Positions 47,226 through 57,900 of a stretch of 64,000 nt of DNA are shown here, in pieces; the first letter of the stretch is position 1; each line of letters opens with the position of its first letter. The position numbers and the translations under genes are program-made. The DNA lies in NCBI GenBank assembly GCA_030549775.1, contig CM060174.1, positions 51,462,707-51,526,706 on the forward strand. The letters run 5' to 3'. This stretch comes from Tamarix chinensis (lineage: Eukaryota > Streptophyta > Magnoliopsida > Caryophyllales > Tamaricaceae). The notes beneath the pieces are model-generated. The model saw only the letters and a list, made by a program, of their open reading frames with translations. It had not been told where the DNA came from and did no database searches.

Positions 47226-47990
47226 TGTTAGAAACTAGGCCAGCAGCTCATAACAACTATATGCAAATCATTACAACCTAGCATAGAGACAACATCCTAA
47301 ATTCTCATGATCTAACTAAAATAATGTGCAAAACCTAAACAGCTAGTACAAACAATGTTACTACCAACCTCAATCTTAGCACTCTCAGCTACCATAACCT
47401 CACCAACCTCCTCCCTAATACAATAACACTAACTCGCTAGAAAATCTTCTCATGGAGTATAAGGAAAAAGCCAATGCAGCAATCTAAAGCAATAGAACCT
47501 CCCTATGCACACTAGAAACCTAAATAGGGAAACTAGCTATAGGCCTGAGTAGCAAGCCCTAGGGTACTTTTCCCAGTGACACTAAAAGCCCAAGAAGATG
47601 GTAAGGAGTAGTGTAAATTTATCCTTCTTAAATTAGGCAACAAAAATGAACCCCCTACCAACACTACCCTATCAAACAGGTAGATGACATAGAACCCACT
47701 GATGGGAAGTTAATCTATGCACCATCACAATAATATAACAGTCATATCAAAAATCTAGAATTATACACCACTCCATTTCTTGAGCTACAAAAGAGCATTA
47801 AACCATCATGGACTATCATTCTAAAAACCTTTACACTAGCACCACCTTTCCCTTAGTTCCTTAAGGAACAACAACAGGGAAAACTCTTTAACAAATTCCT
47901 TGAGATTCTATAATAGTTCCACACCAACATTTTATTAGTGGAAGCTCTTCAACAAAGGCCAAATTTCATAAAGTTCTTAAAGGACATCTT
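47226..47990 (+). pseudogene. Athila gag-protease linker, decayed
   Basis: Low-conservation linker. It ends in a conserved Athila stretch, here EALQQRPNFIKFLKDILTRK (about 47942-48002), which in relatives precedes the protease. No complete frame. Confidence 0.6.
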
Positions 47991-48732
47991 GACACGGAAG
48001 AGAAGACTGTGTGAATATGAGATGGTGGCAATGACATAGGGATTTAGTTTGATTTTTCAACAAAAATTACCTAGAGAATTGTAAGACACTAGCAGTTTCA
48101 CCATTCCGTGTTCCACAGGAGATAAGTATTGTAGTAAGGACCTTTGTGACCTTAGTGTTAGTATTAATCTTATACCTATGTCCATCTTCAAGAAGCTAGG
48201 CATCGGTGAAGCAAGGCCTACCACTGTCACTTTGTAATTAGTAGACCGATTGCATGTTCACCTTGATGGACAGATTGAAGATGTGTTAGTAAATGTAGAG
48301 TGGTTTATTTTCCTAGTAGATTTCATTATGCTTGACCACGAAGCAGACAAGGAGGTTCCTATCATTTTGAGTAGGAATTTCTTATCTATTAGTAATAAAT
48401 TAATAGATGTGTAGAAAGGGGAACTAACAATGAGGTTTAATGAGGAGCAAATGACTTTTAATGTTGTTAACTCAATGAAACTATCGAAAGAGGATGGAGA
48501 TGAATGTTCACAAATTGATAGTGTTGATTTTTCTATCATTGATGAGTTTGGTGTAGGTGCACCTAATGAGGAATCTAGCTTGTTTGAGACATGTTACTTA
48601 ACTTGTAATTACCCAACCTATTACTCCATTGAACAACATGATAAGGAAGTGGTAGGGTGTAGCTTGATCAACTATTCAACACCTCAGGAACCCTATGGCC
48701 TGAGTAATAGAGAAGTGCAACCAAGCTGTTAA
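47991..48732 (+). pseudogene. Athila aspartic protease and linker, decayed
   Basis: The sequence reads CDLSVSINLIPMSIFKKLGI at about 48149-48208. The active site of relatives is D-L-G-A-S-(I/V)-N, here D-L-S-V-S-I-N. It continues with VDFIMLDHEADKEVPIILSR (about 48320-48378) and KGELTMRFNEEQMTFNV (about 48417-48467), segments that end the protease in the family. An open frame from 48430 to 48732 (100 codons) covers the last part and the acidic linker to RT. Mature protease would cut Gag-Pol. Stops before 48250 and at 48411 make it inactive. Confidence 0.8.
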
Positions 48733-49039
48733 TTGAAGAACCTCCCAAGCTAGAACTCAAACTCCTACTATCATACATAAAATATGCATATTTAGGTAAA
48801 GAATACACCTTGCTAGTTATTTTATCCTCTTTACCTAAATCTCAGCAGGAGCAGCAAGTTAGCTTGCTCCAAAAGAACAAGAAGTAGTAGGATATACCAT
48901 GGCAAATATCCAAGGAATCAACCCAACATTATGCATGCACAATATTCTACTAGAGGATCACACAAGTTGATCTATCAAGCATAAAATAATGCTCAACCTA
49001 GTAGTGAAGAAAGTAGCAAAAAAATAAATCATCAAATGG

Positions 49040-49664
49040 CTCGATGTAGGAATCATCTACCCTATATTTAACAGCGATTGGGTAAGCACTATCTAATATG
49101 TCCTAAAAAAAGGAGGTATGACTGTCTTTCAGAACTCCTAAAAATAAATTGATCCCAAAGAGGACAATCATAAGGTGGCATATTTATATGAACTATAGGA
49201 TACTCAACAAAGCCACTCAAAAAGATCATTTGCCCCTTCTCATTATTGACAAAATACTTGACAGATTGGCAAGGAAAGAATTTTATTACTTTTTCAATGG
49301 ATACTCAAGTTACAAGAAAATAACCATTACATTGAAAGATTAGTATAAAACCATATTCACATTCCCCTATGGCACATTTACCTTTCGCCAATTGCCTTTT
49401 GGCCTTTGTAAGCCCCCTACAACTTTTCAGCGGTGGATGATGGCCATATTCAAAGACATGGTAGAAGAGACTATAGAAATTTTTATTGTTGATTTCTCTA
49501 TTTTTGTTGACAGCTTTGATGATTTCTTGACAAATCTAGATAGAATATTAATAAGGTTGTTGAAAAATTGTCCGCTCCAACCATTTTCAAAGGTGTGCGA
49601 AGTTTTTTTTGGGACAAGCAGGATTTTACTAAATATTTATCAAGGATTTATCAAAAATTTCTAA
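49040..49664 (+). pseudogene. Athila reverse transcriptase, decayed and shortened
   Basis: RT blocks are spread over two frames: YMNYRILNKATQKDHLPLL (about 49173-49230), DRLARKEFYYFFNGYSSYKK (about 49259-49315), FTFPYGTFTFRQ and MPFGLCKPPTTFQRWMMAIF (49392-49451). The catalytic box reads F-I-V-D (49482-49493) in place of F-x-D-D, so the first aspartate is lost. After about 49575 the thumb and most of the connection are missing, because the text jumps to FGTSRILLNIYQGFIKNF, the family's F-L-G ... F-Y-R-R-F-I-K-D-F segment. Confidence 0.85.
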
Positions 49665-50180
49665 AAGTTGTTAGAAAAAGATAGAATATTTGAGTTTGAT
49701 GACTATTGTAGGGAAGCGTTTGGGCAAATCAATTCAGCACTCACCAAAGCCCCTATTATCATAGGAACTAAATGGACCTTACCCTTTAAATTTATGTGTG
49801 ATGCAAGTGATTATGCTATAGGAGTTATCATAGGATACTGGAATAACAAGCTTTTTCACAACATTTACTATGCTAGTAAAACCCTTAATGAAGCTTAATT
49901 AAACTACACAATTATTGAGAAAGAACTACTAGCAGTAGTGTTTGTGTTTGATAAAATTTGATCTTTTCTTTTAGGAACTAAAGTGATTATCTATACAAAC
50001 CATTCTACCATTAAATTCTTGATTGCTAATAAAGATGCCAAAACCTTGTGTACTAAGATAGATCCTACTTTTATAGGAGTTTGATGTCAAAATTAAGGAT
50101 CGATAGAGTAAAGATAGTCAAATTGTAGACTGCCTATCTAGATTGGAAATATACACTAAAGATCATAGATAATTTTGGAT
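49665..50180 (+). pseudogene. Athila RNase H, decayed
   Basis: Frame 49668-49898 reads LEKDRIFEFDDYCREAF, then APIIIGTKWTLPFKFMCDAS, where CDAS holds the first catalytic aspartate, and YYASKTLNEA. After a stop it goes on to KELLAVVFVFDKI and TKVIIYTNHSTIKFLI (normally Y-T-D-H, here Y-T-N-H). SQIVDCLSRLE closes the domain at about 50117-50148. Would remove RNA from the RNA-DNA hybrid. Confidence 0.85.
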
Positions 50181-51490
50181 TAAGGAGAACTTTCTTGATG
50201 AACAACTCCTAAAAGTCATGTAGGGTTAAGCACCTCGGTATGTGGACATTGCTTATTATTTGGAATGTAAAGTATAACCCCCTAACAACTCTCGCCAATA
50301 GATTAAGAAATTATTTCATGAAATCAGATATTTCATTAGGATAAACTGTTCTTGTTTCAACAATGCCTAGATGGGTTGATGTGAAGATGTGTAAGTGAAG
50401 AGGATGTAAAGGAGATTTTGGCCACATGTAATCATGAACCCTATGAAATTCATTTTGAAGGGATACGCACAGTGGCAAAGGTTCATCAAAGTGGATTTTA
50501 TTGGCCCACCATATTCAATGATGCTAGAGTTGAGGTCCAAAATTGTGAACAATACCAATGAATTAGGAACATATTCCAAAAAAAATATGAAATGTCTCAA
50601 ATGGTTATATTGAAAGTAGAATTATTTGATGTTTGGGGTTTTGACTTCATGAGCCAATTCTCATCCTCCTTTGGCAACAAATATATTATGGTAGCAATGG
50701 ATTATGAGTCTAAATGGATGGAACTTGTCACATTACCAACAAATTATGCTAAGGTAGTAACCATTTCCCCCAGAAGAATATTTTCACAAGATTTAGGACT
50801 CCTAAGGCAATCATTAGTGATGGTGGTACTCAATTCTGTAATAAGTGGTTATATCTTATCACCCATATTCAAGTGGCCAAGTTGAAATTTCTAAAGGGAA
50901 ATTAAGAGAATTTTGGAGAAAGTCATCAACCCTACTAGAAAGGATTGGTCAGCTAGGTTAGACGACGCATTGTGGGCATATAGAACAGCCTTTAAGACAC
51001 CCTTGGGCATGTCACCTTATATGATTGTATTTGGAAACGATTTTCATATACCCATAAAATTAGAACACAAATCCTATTGGGTATTTAAAGTGGTCAACTT
51101 CAATCTACTTATTACGAGAGAAGAATGTGAGATACAATTAAATGAACTAGAAGAGCTATAGAATGCTTATAAAATTAAATGAACTAGAAGAGCTATAGAA
51201 TGCTTCATAAGATAGTGCATGTTTATACAGAGAAAAGACCAAAAGGTTTCATGAAAAGCATATCAAATAGAAACAACTTTATCCTAGGCAATTGGTTTTT
51301 CTCTACAACTCATGGTTAAAATTGTTCCAGGGGAAATTAAAATCAAGATGGTATGGACCCTATAAAGTTTTCAAGGTTTAGACCTATGGATTTGTGGTTC
51401 TAAAAGATCAAAAAACTAAAGGGACTTTTTTAAAGTCAATAAACATTGGGCAAAGCTATTCCGAGCTAAACATTTTACCAAGGAAGTCTA
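50181..51490 (+). pseudogene. Athila integrase, decayed, with frameshifts and internal deletion
   Basis: [20 protein letters not shown] (50628-50687) carries the first catalytic aspartate. The second-aspartate segment [13 protein letters not shown] (about 50811-50850) is in another frame than its surroundings. After it roughly 15-20 residues of the family are missing before SSGQVEIS, and then another frame gives [18 protein letters not shown] and [20 protein letters not shown] (50913-51022). The conserved tail L-F-x-G-K-L-(K/R)-S-R-W-x-G-P is readable around 51320-51365. A 37-bp direct duplication lies at 51136-51205. Confidence 0.85.
51136..51205 (+). repeat. 37-bp tandem duplication inside integrase remnant
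   Basis: AATTAAATGAACTAGAAGAG at 51136 is repeated at 51173, and both copies run to GAATGCTT. The two units are almost identical although the element is old, so the duplication seems recent. Confidence 0.95.
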
Positions 51491-51987
51491 AACACTTCCC
51501 TACTAAACTCTTAAGGTTGTACTAACTTTTTAGGCTGAGCACACTAAACAAGCTCTCTTAGGAGGTAGCCTAAGTTCTATCTCCTTTCTTTTAAACTTCG
51601 TTATATGTATTTTTTTGTAAAAAATTCTCTTATATAGTTAATTTTCACTATATCCACCTTACATTGGCATTAAAATTTTTCTCTTGCGAGGAAGTTGAGT
51701 AGGTAAAAGAGTTGGGTATGAAGCATGAACCACAAGGTGAATGTAGGAGTACTCAAGGAGTCGTTTTCTCACCTACATGACAATCTACATATCTTGGGTC
51801 AGATAGATACTCATTATGAAGGTATGTTCCTGAAGCTGTAACTCACAGTCTGTTCTTATCCTTGTATAACTTTTTAAAAGCTATCACCCCCTTTGTTCTC
51901 ATCTCACCCTCCCCACAATCCTTATTCCACCATTTCTACAAGTCCTAAACAATTCTCATTAATTCATTACTCTCTTTTCTTCTAACA
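51491..51987 (+). other. Athila pol-ORF3 spacer, non-coding
   Basis: AT-rich leader between the integrase end and the next ATG at 51988. No coding similarity seen. Confidence 0.5.
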
Positions 51988-53695
51988 ATGTCAAGAAAAG
52001 CTCTACACAACATTTCGCTACAAGAAGAAAATGAATACCTTATTGATCCCCTCAAGTAACCCAATTCATCCCCTTCATCCAAACCCACTAAAATTTCCCT
52101 TATCACCATCATAAAAGAGCCTACTCCTTTGTGTGAATCCATTCCCATTTCCTTCTCTCCCAAAATTTCTACCCCTATCATGACTCAAAGAACCCCTAAT
52201 TACCCACCAAAACCAATATTAAAACCCTCAATCTCTAAAAGAAACCTACATCATTTAAAAAATAGCCAATCCTTTCTTCTTCTATTGATGAGTTTTTGTC
52301 AACCGAAGGTGATGAGGAAATCCATTCATCCATTCCTCTAACAAACATCCAAAATAAACCTCCAACTCTTTGACTATTTTCCACTTTGACCATGGTCAGG
52401 AGCATTTCAAATCTTATGCCACCAAAGAGTTATATTTTAAATGAGGATTCACACTTCTTGAACTCCCCACATATCTTGTTAACCCAATCAACCAACACCA
52501 CTAGGCTAGCTTTTATTAGCATATAAGCAAGATTTCTCCCTAGTTAACGCTTGAATTTTTTTGTAATTTAGATACAAAGAGGAATTTTTTTTTTGTGATA
52601 GGAAAGTTAGTGTCCTTCCTAGCTACTACCATCAACAATATTTATGTCCTCCCTTCTTTTAACATTGATGAGTACTCTGAGTGGCTTGACAACCCTACAA
52701 ATGAATTAGTGATAGAAAACCTTTCCACACTCAGAAAGCCAAGCACAAAGTGGAGATTTACCATGGGTGGTACTCATCATTACAACCTCCCACAACTACT
52801 CCCTCAAATGAAATTTTAGTATACCTTATTCCAGAGTCACCTTATGTCCACTACATGACTTCTGCATCTCCTTTGATTGAATGTTCCTACTCTACTGTGT
52901 CCTCATAAGGAAAACCACCGATGTTAGCCACATCATCTAGAACTAGTTTGTGCTGGTGGCCACAAAGTCATAATGTCCTATTTTATACCCTGCCTTAATT
53001 AGTGGACTATTTGCATGAGCAATAGTTCCTTTATGGTTGACGAATAAAAATTTAACAGACCCATTCAATCAATCAGGTTATCAGTAATCATTTATTTGAC
53101 TCATCTAGAGTAGATCCAGAATCCAAAATGCCACATTTGGCTCCAAAAAGTAATCCTAAAGGTTTGGAGCTACTCTTGTATGCAATAAGGAAGGATATGG
53201 AAATCCTAATGAGAGAAAAAAGGAGGTCATTATTATGCTCACCAAACTTATGATGCATTAGAGTATGTTGGTTTTTTAGATTCATAGTCTCAGGACATCA
53301 AACACGGGGTATCTGTATCACTCGTACCTTCGATGGAGGATAGGTAGGGTCTCTTAAAAGAGCCAATGGTGGACGAGTTATTAGGAAAGTTTGCACAGTC
53401 TGGGTATAATGACAGTGTGAAGCATGCCCCTTGTTTAGATAAGGAAGGTATGGTTGATCCCCTAGTTTATGACCTAACAACTATAGATATGATAAAAGTT
53501 TTAGAGAAAGATATAGTCACGATGAAGCTTACAAGGTCGGTAGAAGTAAGTCCTGTGGCCATACCTACAACTAACCCTAAGACATTCACATTGTATGTCA
53601 TAATAACCAGTGATATTTTCCTCAAGACAATAGGTAGTCACCCTACTAGTAATAATGTTCCCATCGGAGGGTTAGCCCCAAAGCCTTCCCTATGA
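51988..53695 (+). pseudogene. Athila downstream ORF region (third ORF), decayed
   Basis: ATG at 51988 starts MSRKALHNISLQEENEYLID, with a stop after 23 codons. A readable core at 52595-52819 (MIGKLVSFLATTINNIYVLP, then DEYSEWL, TKWRFTMGGTHHYNLPQLLP) plus broken-frame YTLFQSHLMST and VLLYC resembles the 'putative plant transposon protein' domain. That domain has V-R-G-x-x-V-x-F-x-x-x-x-I-N-x-x-Y-x-L-P ... W ... R-L-M-P-T-x-H ... V-L-L-Y. Downstream of pol, Athila elements often carry a third, sometimes env-like ORF. I see no convincing membrane segment here, so no envelope function is claimed. A last open piece lies at 53366-53695. Confidence 0.55.
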
Positions 53696-54216
53696 AAATA
53701 TATTTGAAGCTTGCCGTGACACTAAAAGAGCATGTTGCTAAAGGCTTTTTTTTTTCTTTTTTATTAGATGTTGTCACTATTCTTATCTGCCTATCTCTTT
53801 TTTTTCTTTGTCTCCCAACCCATTCACCTTGACAGTGAGGACACTATTAAAATTTTTCTAGGGAAGGGTATATCCTTACATGTTTTTATCTTGTAGTTTT
53901 ATCCTTAATACAGTTGTAAGACATTTTTCCTAATGTTATTTTTCTTTTGTATAGTTCTTTTTATCTTTTTTTTTTCTTTTCCAAGATGACTACTATGGCT
54001 AATTTAGCAACAAGGTAGGTCAATTACTCACCTTACTTAACTAAGTGTTGAACTAATGAAGTACCCCTCACCCAATTACTTGTGCAAATTGTTATGTCCC
54101 TCACATTTTATAGTATAAACATATTGTGAACCGAATACCTTAATTGTGAAATAATCAAGCTAATTTAATTAGGACTTATGAAATATGGTGACCTTCTAGG
54201 TACAAATTTTGTCTAA
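53696..54216 (+). other. Athila 3' non-coding region, left part
   Basis: T-rich with several poly-T runs. No coding content recognised. It ends at the poly-A tail of the inserted LINE. Confidence 0.5.
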
Positions 54217-55075
54217 TTTTTTTTTGGTAATTAAAGAAAATTTCATTAATAACCAAAATGGGAAGATAAGGTACAACCAGGCAGGAAACAAAGAAAGGAG
54301 ATAGACTTAGCTATCTAGTTTCTCTAAACTAGTCCTATACTTATTAAATCTACTGCAATGATAAATTCTAATATATACATGAGTCATAATTTTCCTCACA
54401 ATATTCTGGATCTGCAGTTTTCTATCTTGGAAGATAACTTGGTTTCTGTACGCCCATAATTCATAGATTACTGCAGAAGCTGACAATCTCAATAATCCAG
54501 CTCTCCCTTGTCTTCTCTTGGTATGTTTGATAAGCCATGTTAACATCTGTATCCAATTAGTGCTCCAGTGACACCATCCAAGCCAGTTCAGGATTTGTCT
54601 CCAACATTCATTAGCAATTTGGCATTGAACCATAACATGGTCAATATTTTCAATAGACTTGCCACATGTCTTACAGATTGCATTATTAATAACTTTCCAT
54701 TCATGAAGTTTTTCCTTTGTAAGAAGGGCATTTCTACAAGTGAGCCAGCTGATAAGTTTGTGTCTTGGGGCTCCCTCCTGTTTCCACACAAGGTAGAACC
54801 AATCCACATCCTGTCCTCGAGGTCTAATTTTTTCATAGATATCCCTGGTGGAGAAAGTGGCAGCTGGAGAGCTTGTTTCTGTTTTGAGGATAGGGCCAAT
54901 ATCTGATCTCAAATTCAGAACTTTCTTAAAAATCCAGGAATGGTGATTTTTACAATCAAAGGACCATATGTCCTGATCCTTGATGTAATATTCATGCACC
55001 CATTTGATCCAAAGGTTGTCTTTGTTGTGGATCAGTTGCCAAAGGAATTTTTTTTTCTTCCTAGCATACATTAAA
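54217..55075 (-). mobile_element. 5'-truncated L1-type LINE inserted in Athila
   Basis: On the minus strand a coding end is followed by TAATGAAATTTTCTTTAATT, ACC and a tail of nine A (plus-strand T run at 54217-54225). Only the last 0.86 kb of the element is present, as is usual for LINE insertions. Possible but imperfect target duplications flank it (TTAGACAAAATTT beside the tail, TTAACAAGTTTT at the 5' edge). Confidence 0.85.
54307..55071 (-). CDS. LINE ORF2 C-terminal fragment with zf-RVT domain
   Basis: 254 codons without a stop. The start is only the first in-frame ATG near the truncation point, since the real ORF2 start, endonuclease and reverse transcriptase are missing. Residues 9-60 (FLWQLIHNKDNLWIKWVHEY ... 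WIFKKVLNLR) match the region after RT in plant L1 ORF2. Residues about 100-165 form the zinc-binding RT-associated domain: SWLTCRNALLTKEKL followed by C133-x2-C136-x8-H145-x4-C150, all four ligands kept. The C-terminal part is rich in R and W as in relatives. It has no activity by itself. The open frame suggests it is the youngest coding insertion in the window. Confidence 0.9.
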   Translation of the reverse strand: MYARKKKKFLWQLIHNKDNLWIKWVHEYYIKDQDIWSFDCKNHHSWIFKKVLNLRSDIGPILKTETSSPAATFSTRDIYEKIRPRGQDVDWFYLVWKQEGAPRHKLISWLTCRNALLTKEKLHEWKVINNAICKTCGKSIENIDHVMVQCQIANECWRQILNWLGWCHWSTNWIQMLTWLIKHTKRRQGRAGLLRLSASAVIYELWAYRNQVIFQDRKLQIQNIVRKIMTHVYIRIYHCSRFNKYRTSLEKLDS

Positions 55076-55884
55076 ACTTGTTAAGATCGGCAACACTCAG
55101 ACATCCCATGGAAGGAACTTAGGACTATCTCCATGAAACTTTCATTAGACCAAGCACATAGGTGAGAGATCAAGTGATTATGGCATTCTTAGTAGAAAGG
55201 GTTAGGAATTCTATAGTTAACTATTTTAAATGAGTAGTATTGACTAAGTCTGAGGGAAATAACCTAGGAAAAAAAGTTTATCTATTAATGAGAAAAAGAA
55301 ATAGTAATGATAGTAGAATAAGGAGCTTTAATGCCCCTAAGACCTAGTAACTAGGGACACCTATATCAGAACCATGTGTGCACTTGCATGAAATAGTGAA
55401 GTAAGGTGACAAGCTTGCTCTAACACTTCAGGAATAGGTGCCAGAATAGAGTAACTAGGGGTACTTGTCTAAGAACCAGATGTACACTCATGTCAAAAGA
55501 TCCTGACAACCTAAGGAAGCCCTATTTCTACATCATAATAATAAAAAAGGGCCCAAACCTTTGTACTACTCTATAAGATAGACAAGCCAACTAATGTAAA
55601 CTATAGTAGAATGTCTAGTTACACAATTAACTTGAGGAGCCTATAAGGTCTACTAGGATGACATGAAGAGAAATCCTAATAATTCTCTTCCATACATGCA
55701 CAATACTAACACTTTTAGCATATTTCATATATATATATATATATGAGGGAAATTTTCAAGTTGGTAAGCTTTTTGTAGTCAATAAGATTGAGGCCTAAGG
55801 ATTGCTTCATTATTTCTATGTCAAAAATACTTATGGCTATCTCATTATTTCTGTCACAAAGTTTCTCGGGGAGAACAAAATCTT
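55076..55884 (+). other. Athila 3' non-coding region, right part
   Basis: No open frame. Contains an imperfect repeat of AACTAGGG(A/G)(C/T)AC...AGAACCA(T/G)(G/A)TG (55351-55384 and 55447-55480) and a (TA)n run at 55728-55744. Confidence 0.5.
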
Positions 55885-55897
55885 AAGTTTGGGGGAT
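55884..55897 (+). other. Athila polypurine tract
   Basis: TAAGTTTGGGGGAT directly before TGATATGAG of the 3' LTR. AAGTTTGGGGG is the usual Athila tract. Confidence 0.85.
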
Positions 55898-55898
55898 T

Positions 55899-57018
55899 TG
55901 ATATGAGTTAATTTTTGAGGCCTAAACAATCTTATTACTACAATTTTGTGTATGATTCTTGATGCATTTAGAAGTCATAGGTTATATTCCTAACAATTTT
56001 CCCATCCTTTGAGCTTTTGCATGACTCACATGAACTTTATCTAAAAAGATTATGAATATCCTATAAAATATTAGTGTTACTCATACTCTCATGTCAATTC
56101 ACAAACTTAGATGCCTTTACTCAACTTGGTTGCAATGCATGTTCATGTGCAATATGAGGAGAAGTAATAACTCAGTAGAGTCAAGCAACATTTACACCTT
56201 ACCAAGATTGCAAAATTACTCTTACTAGAATTTTTTATCCACATCGCAATCAAATACACACTTGGGCGCCAAAGAGAATAACTTAAGTGACGAAGAAGAA
56301 AGAGAGATTAGGCTAGATTGGGGTTGGATTACCATGATGTACCCATTCTATTCCCTTCTTCATCTTCACTTTTTTACTTTAGATCGGCTTGATGAAATTA
56401 AGCATAAGCTAAGTTTCTCTGTTGAGGGCAGATTGATTGCTCCTTTTGCTATAATATATGAAATTATAGTGATGTTTGGTTTATTTGATATTTCATTTCA
56501 TAGAGAATTCATTTTTTAAGTGTTGAATGTCAGACGCAATAGGCACTCACATGAATTCTATATTAATAGTCATATTAAATAGAACTAATGATGGAAAATT
56601 GTTACAAGGTTTGCACTAAAAAGTTATATTGTCTTTCCATTAATCCTTTAAAGCCCATTACATGAAATTTTCATAGCCCATTCACTATGATGAAGATGTC
56701 CAACGAGTATAATTCACCACTAACTAAAGTAAAATAAGTTTAGAAAGATTATTATTATCTGTGGTTGATAAGCTATGAACTATCATATGATGTATGCATT
56801 TGTTAATAAATGATCTCCCTCCTATGACTCTATCTCTTGAATTTTATTCTTATCTATCACGTGTTAGTATTTACAAATTCCTAGTGCTCATTTCCTTCAT
56901 TGCACTTTTGTTATTATTTCCATAACCCTAGTAATATTTCACATTATATTTTAATTCTATTGTAAACTAAACTCTAGTAATGTACATTTCATTGGATCCA
57001 TGAGGGAACAATCTTGCA
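55899..57018 (+). mobile_element. Athila 3' LTR, end missing
   Basis: Starts TGATATGAGTTAAT. It follows the 5' LTR up to GGATCCATGAGGGAACAAT (56994-57012). The last part of the LTR, about 120 bp in the 5' copy, is absent, so the downstream boundary and target duplication are lost. The short frame at 56262-56519 is within the LTR and not a gene. Confidence 0.8.
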
Positions 57019-57566
57019 TGTACCTTGATTCACATTAGTGTTATATTAGTTTCCTTAGTATGTATGCATAATGATGGAGTTGTTGCTACAATTTCCTACG
57101 CAATCCCACAAGTAGGAGGTCTTGTGTAGGTTTCCTAAGGATGGCCAGTAAGTGGTCAATCCTCTTCTTTAGCATATTTGGGTTGTTTGAGCATAAGAAT
57201 TTCCAAATAATTTTCTTTTTAGTCCTCTAGTGATCAAATCATCCTTCCTTATAATGGATTTCCTCTAGTTAATATTTTTATCTGGTGTACCTTTTGTATG
57301 GATTTTTAAGCTTACATAACTTTAGGTTGCACACCTTGAAACAAACCTTTAAGTGTTTTCTCATACACTCTAGTTTTTCTTTATATTTGGTTGATTAGAT
57401 AATTAGCCTTGTATCTAAGGGGAGGCAGGCAGTGAGGCAATTATCTTGAGTTATATATAGTGGTAACACCCTATTTTTCATACGGTTGTCTTATATTTCT
57501 ACTTTCACAATTATTTAAACGAAATTTTCTTATAGTTAAAAATGGGGGCATTACATGCACCTTGAT
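57019..57566. other. Unassigned segment bounded by an 11-bp direct repeat
   Basis: TGTACCTTGAT (57019-57029) and TGCACCTTGAT (57556-57566) enclose about 530 bp without coding content. The last 93 bp (57464-57556) run from GGTAACACCCTATTTTTC to AATGGGGGCATTACA, resembling both ends of a family A-type LTR in reverse with the interior gone. The direct repeat could be a target duplication, but no matching inverted ends were found. Confidence 0.4.
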
Positions 57567-57900
57567 CTTCTTATATCATGGCATATTACATTCATAATTC
57601 AGACACATATCCAAATATTCATACTCATTGTGAAATAATAAACAATCATTAGGGCATGTTTGTGTCTTCTCATAACTTATGCCCATAGATGAAAGGATCT
57701 TCATCACTCCATAGGTATGATCAAATTGAACATTTTTATCATAAAGTATATATTTCGCAGGTTTATATAATTCTATGAAGCTCTGATCACTCCAATTTCA
57801 TGCTTTTAAGTTATACAACCTTAAAATAATAGATAATATATTAAACATCTTACAATCATTTTAAAAGGTTTCTTCAACTCACTTACTTACTTCTCAATTA
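57567..57900 (-). pseudogene. CACTA (En/Spm) transposase fragment
   Basis: Minus-strand translation gives NWSDQSFIELYKPAKYILYD (about 57805-57745) and, a few codons on, ILSSMGISYEKTQTCPNDCL directly followed by LFHNEYEYLDMCLNYECNMP (about 57705-57585). This matches the N-terminal part of TNP2-type CACTA transposases, where L-G-M-x-Y-x-K-I-H-A-C-P-N-D-C-x-L-(F/Y)-x-x-E-Y-E precedes a C-P-x-C-x-x-S-R-(W/Y)-K motif. Here the C-P-x-C pair is C-L-N-Y and the S-R is M-P. No CACTA termini were found, so only a fragment of the element is present. Confidence 0.75.

Larger units (their letters stand above)
44493..57018 (+). mobile_element. Athila-type Ty3/Gypsy element, degenerate, both LTRs present
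   Basis: About 12.5 kb from TGATATGAGTTGAC (44493) to the broken end of the 3' LTR near 57018. It contains a tRNA-Asp-type primer-binding site, gag, protease, RT, RNase H, integrase, a downstream ORF region, a long 3' non-coding part with a LINE insertion (54217-55075) and the polypurine tract AAGTTTGGGGG (55885-55895). The coding order and individual motifs are those of the Athila lineage of plant Gypsy elements, which lack a chromodomain. Many stops and frameshifts occur in every domain, and the two LTRs have clearly diverged with indels, so it is an old insertion. Downstream of the LTR start lies family C copy C-3. Confidence 0.85.

Noticed and set aside
51988..53695. Retroviral-type envelope gene in the Athila element
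   Set aside because: The place fits an env-like ORF, but I see no signal peptide, no convincing membrane segment and no cleavage motif in the readable parts.
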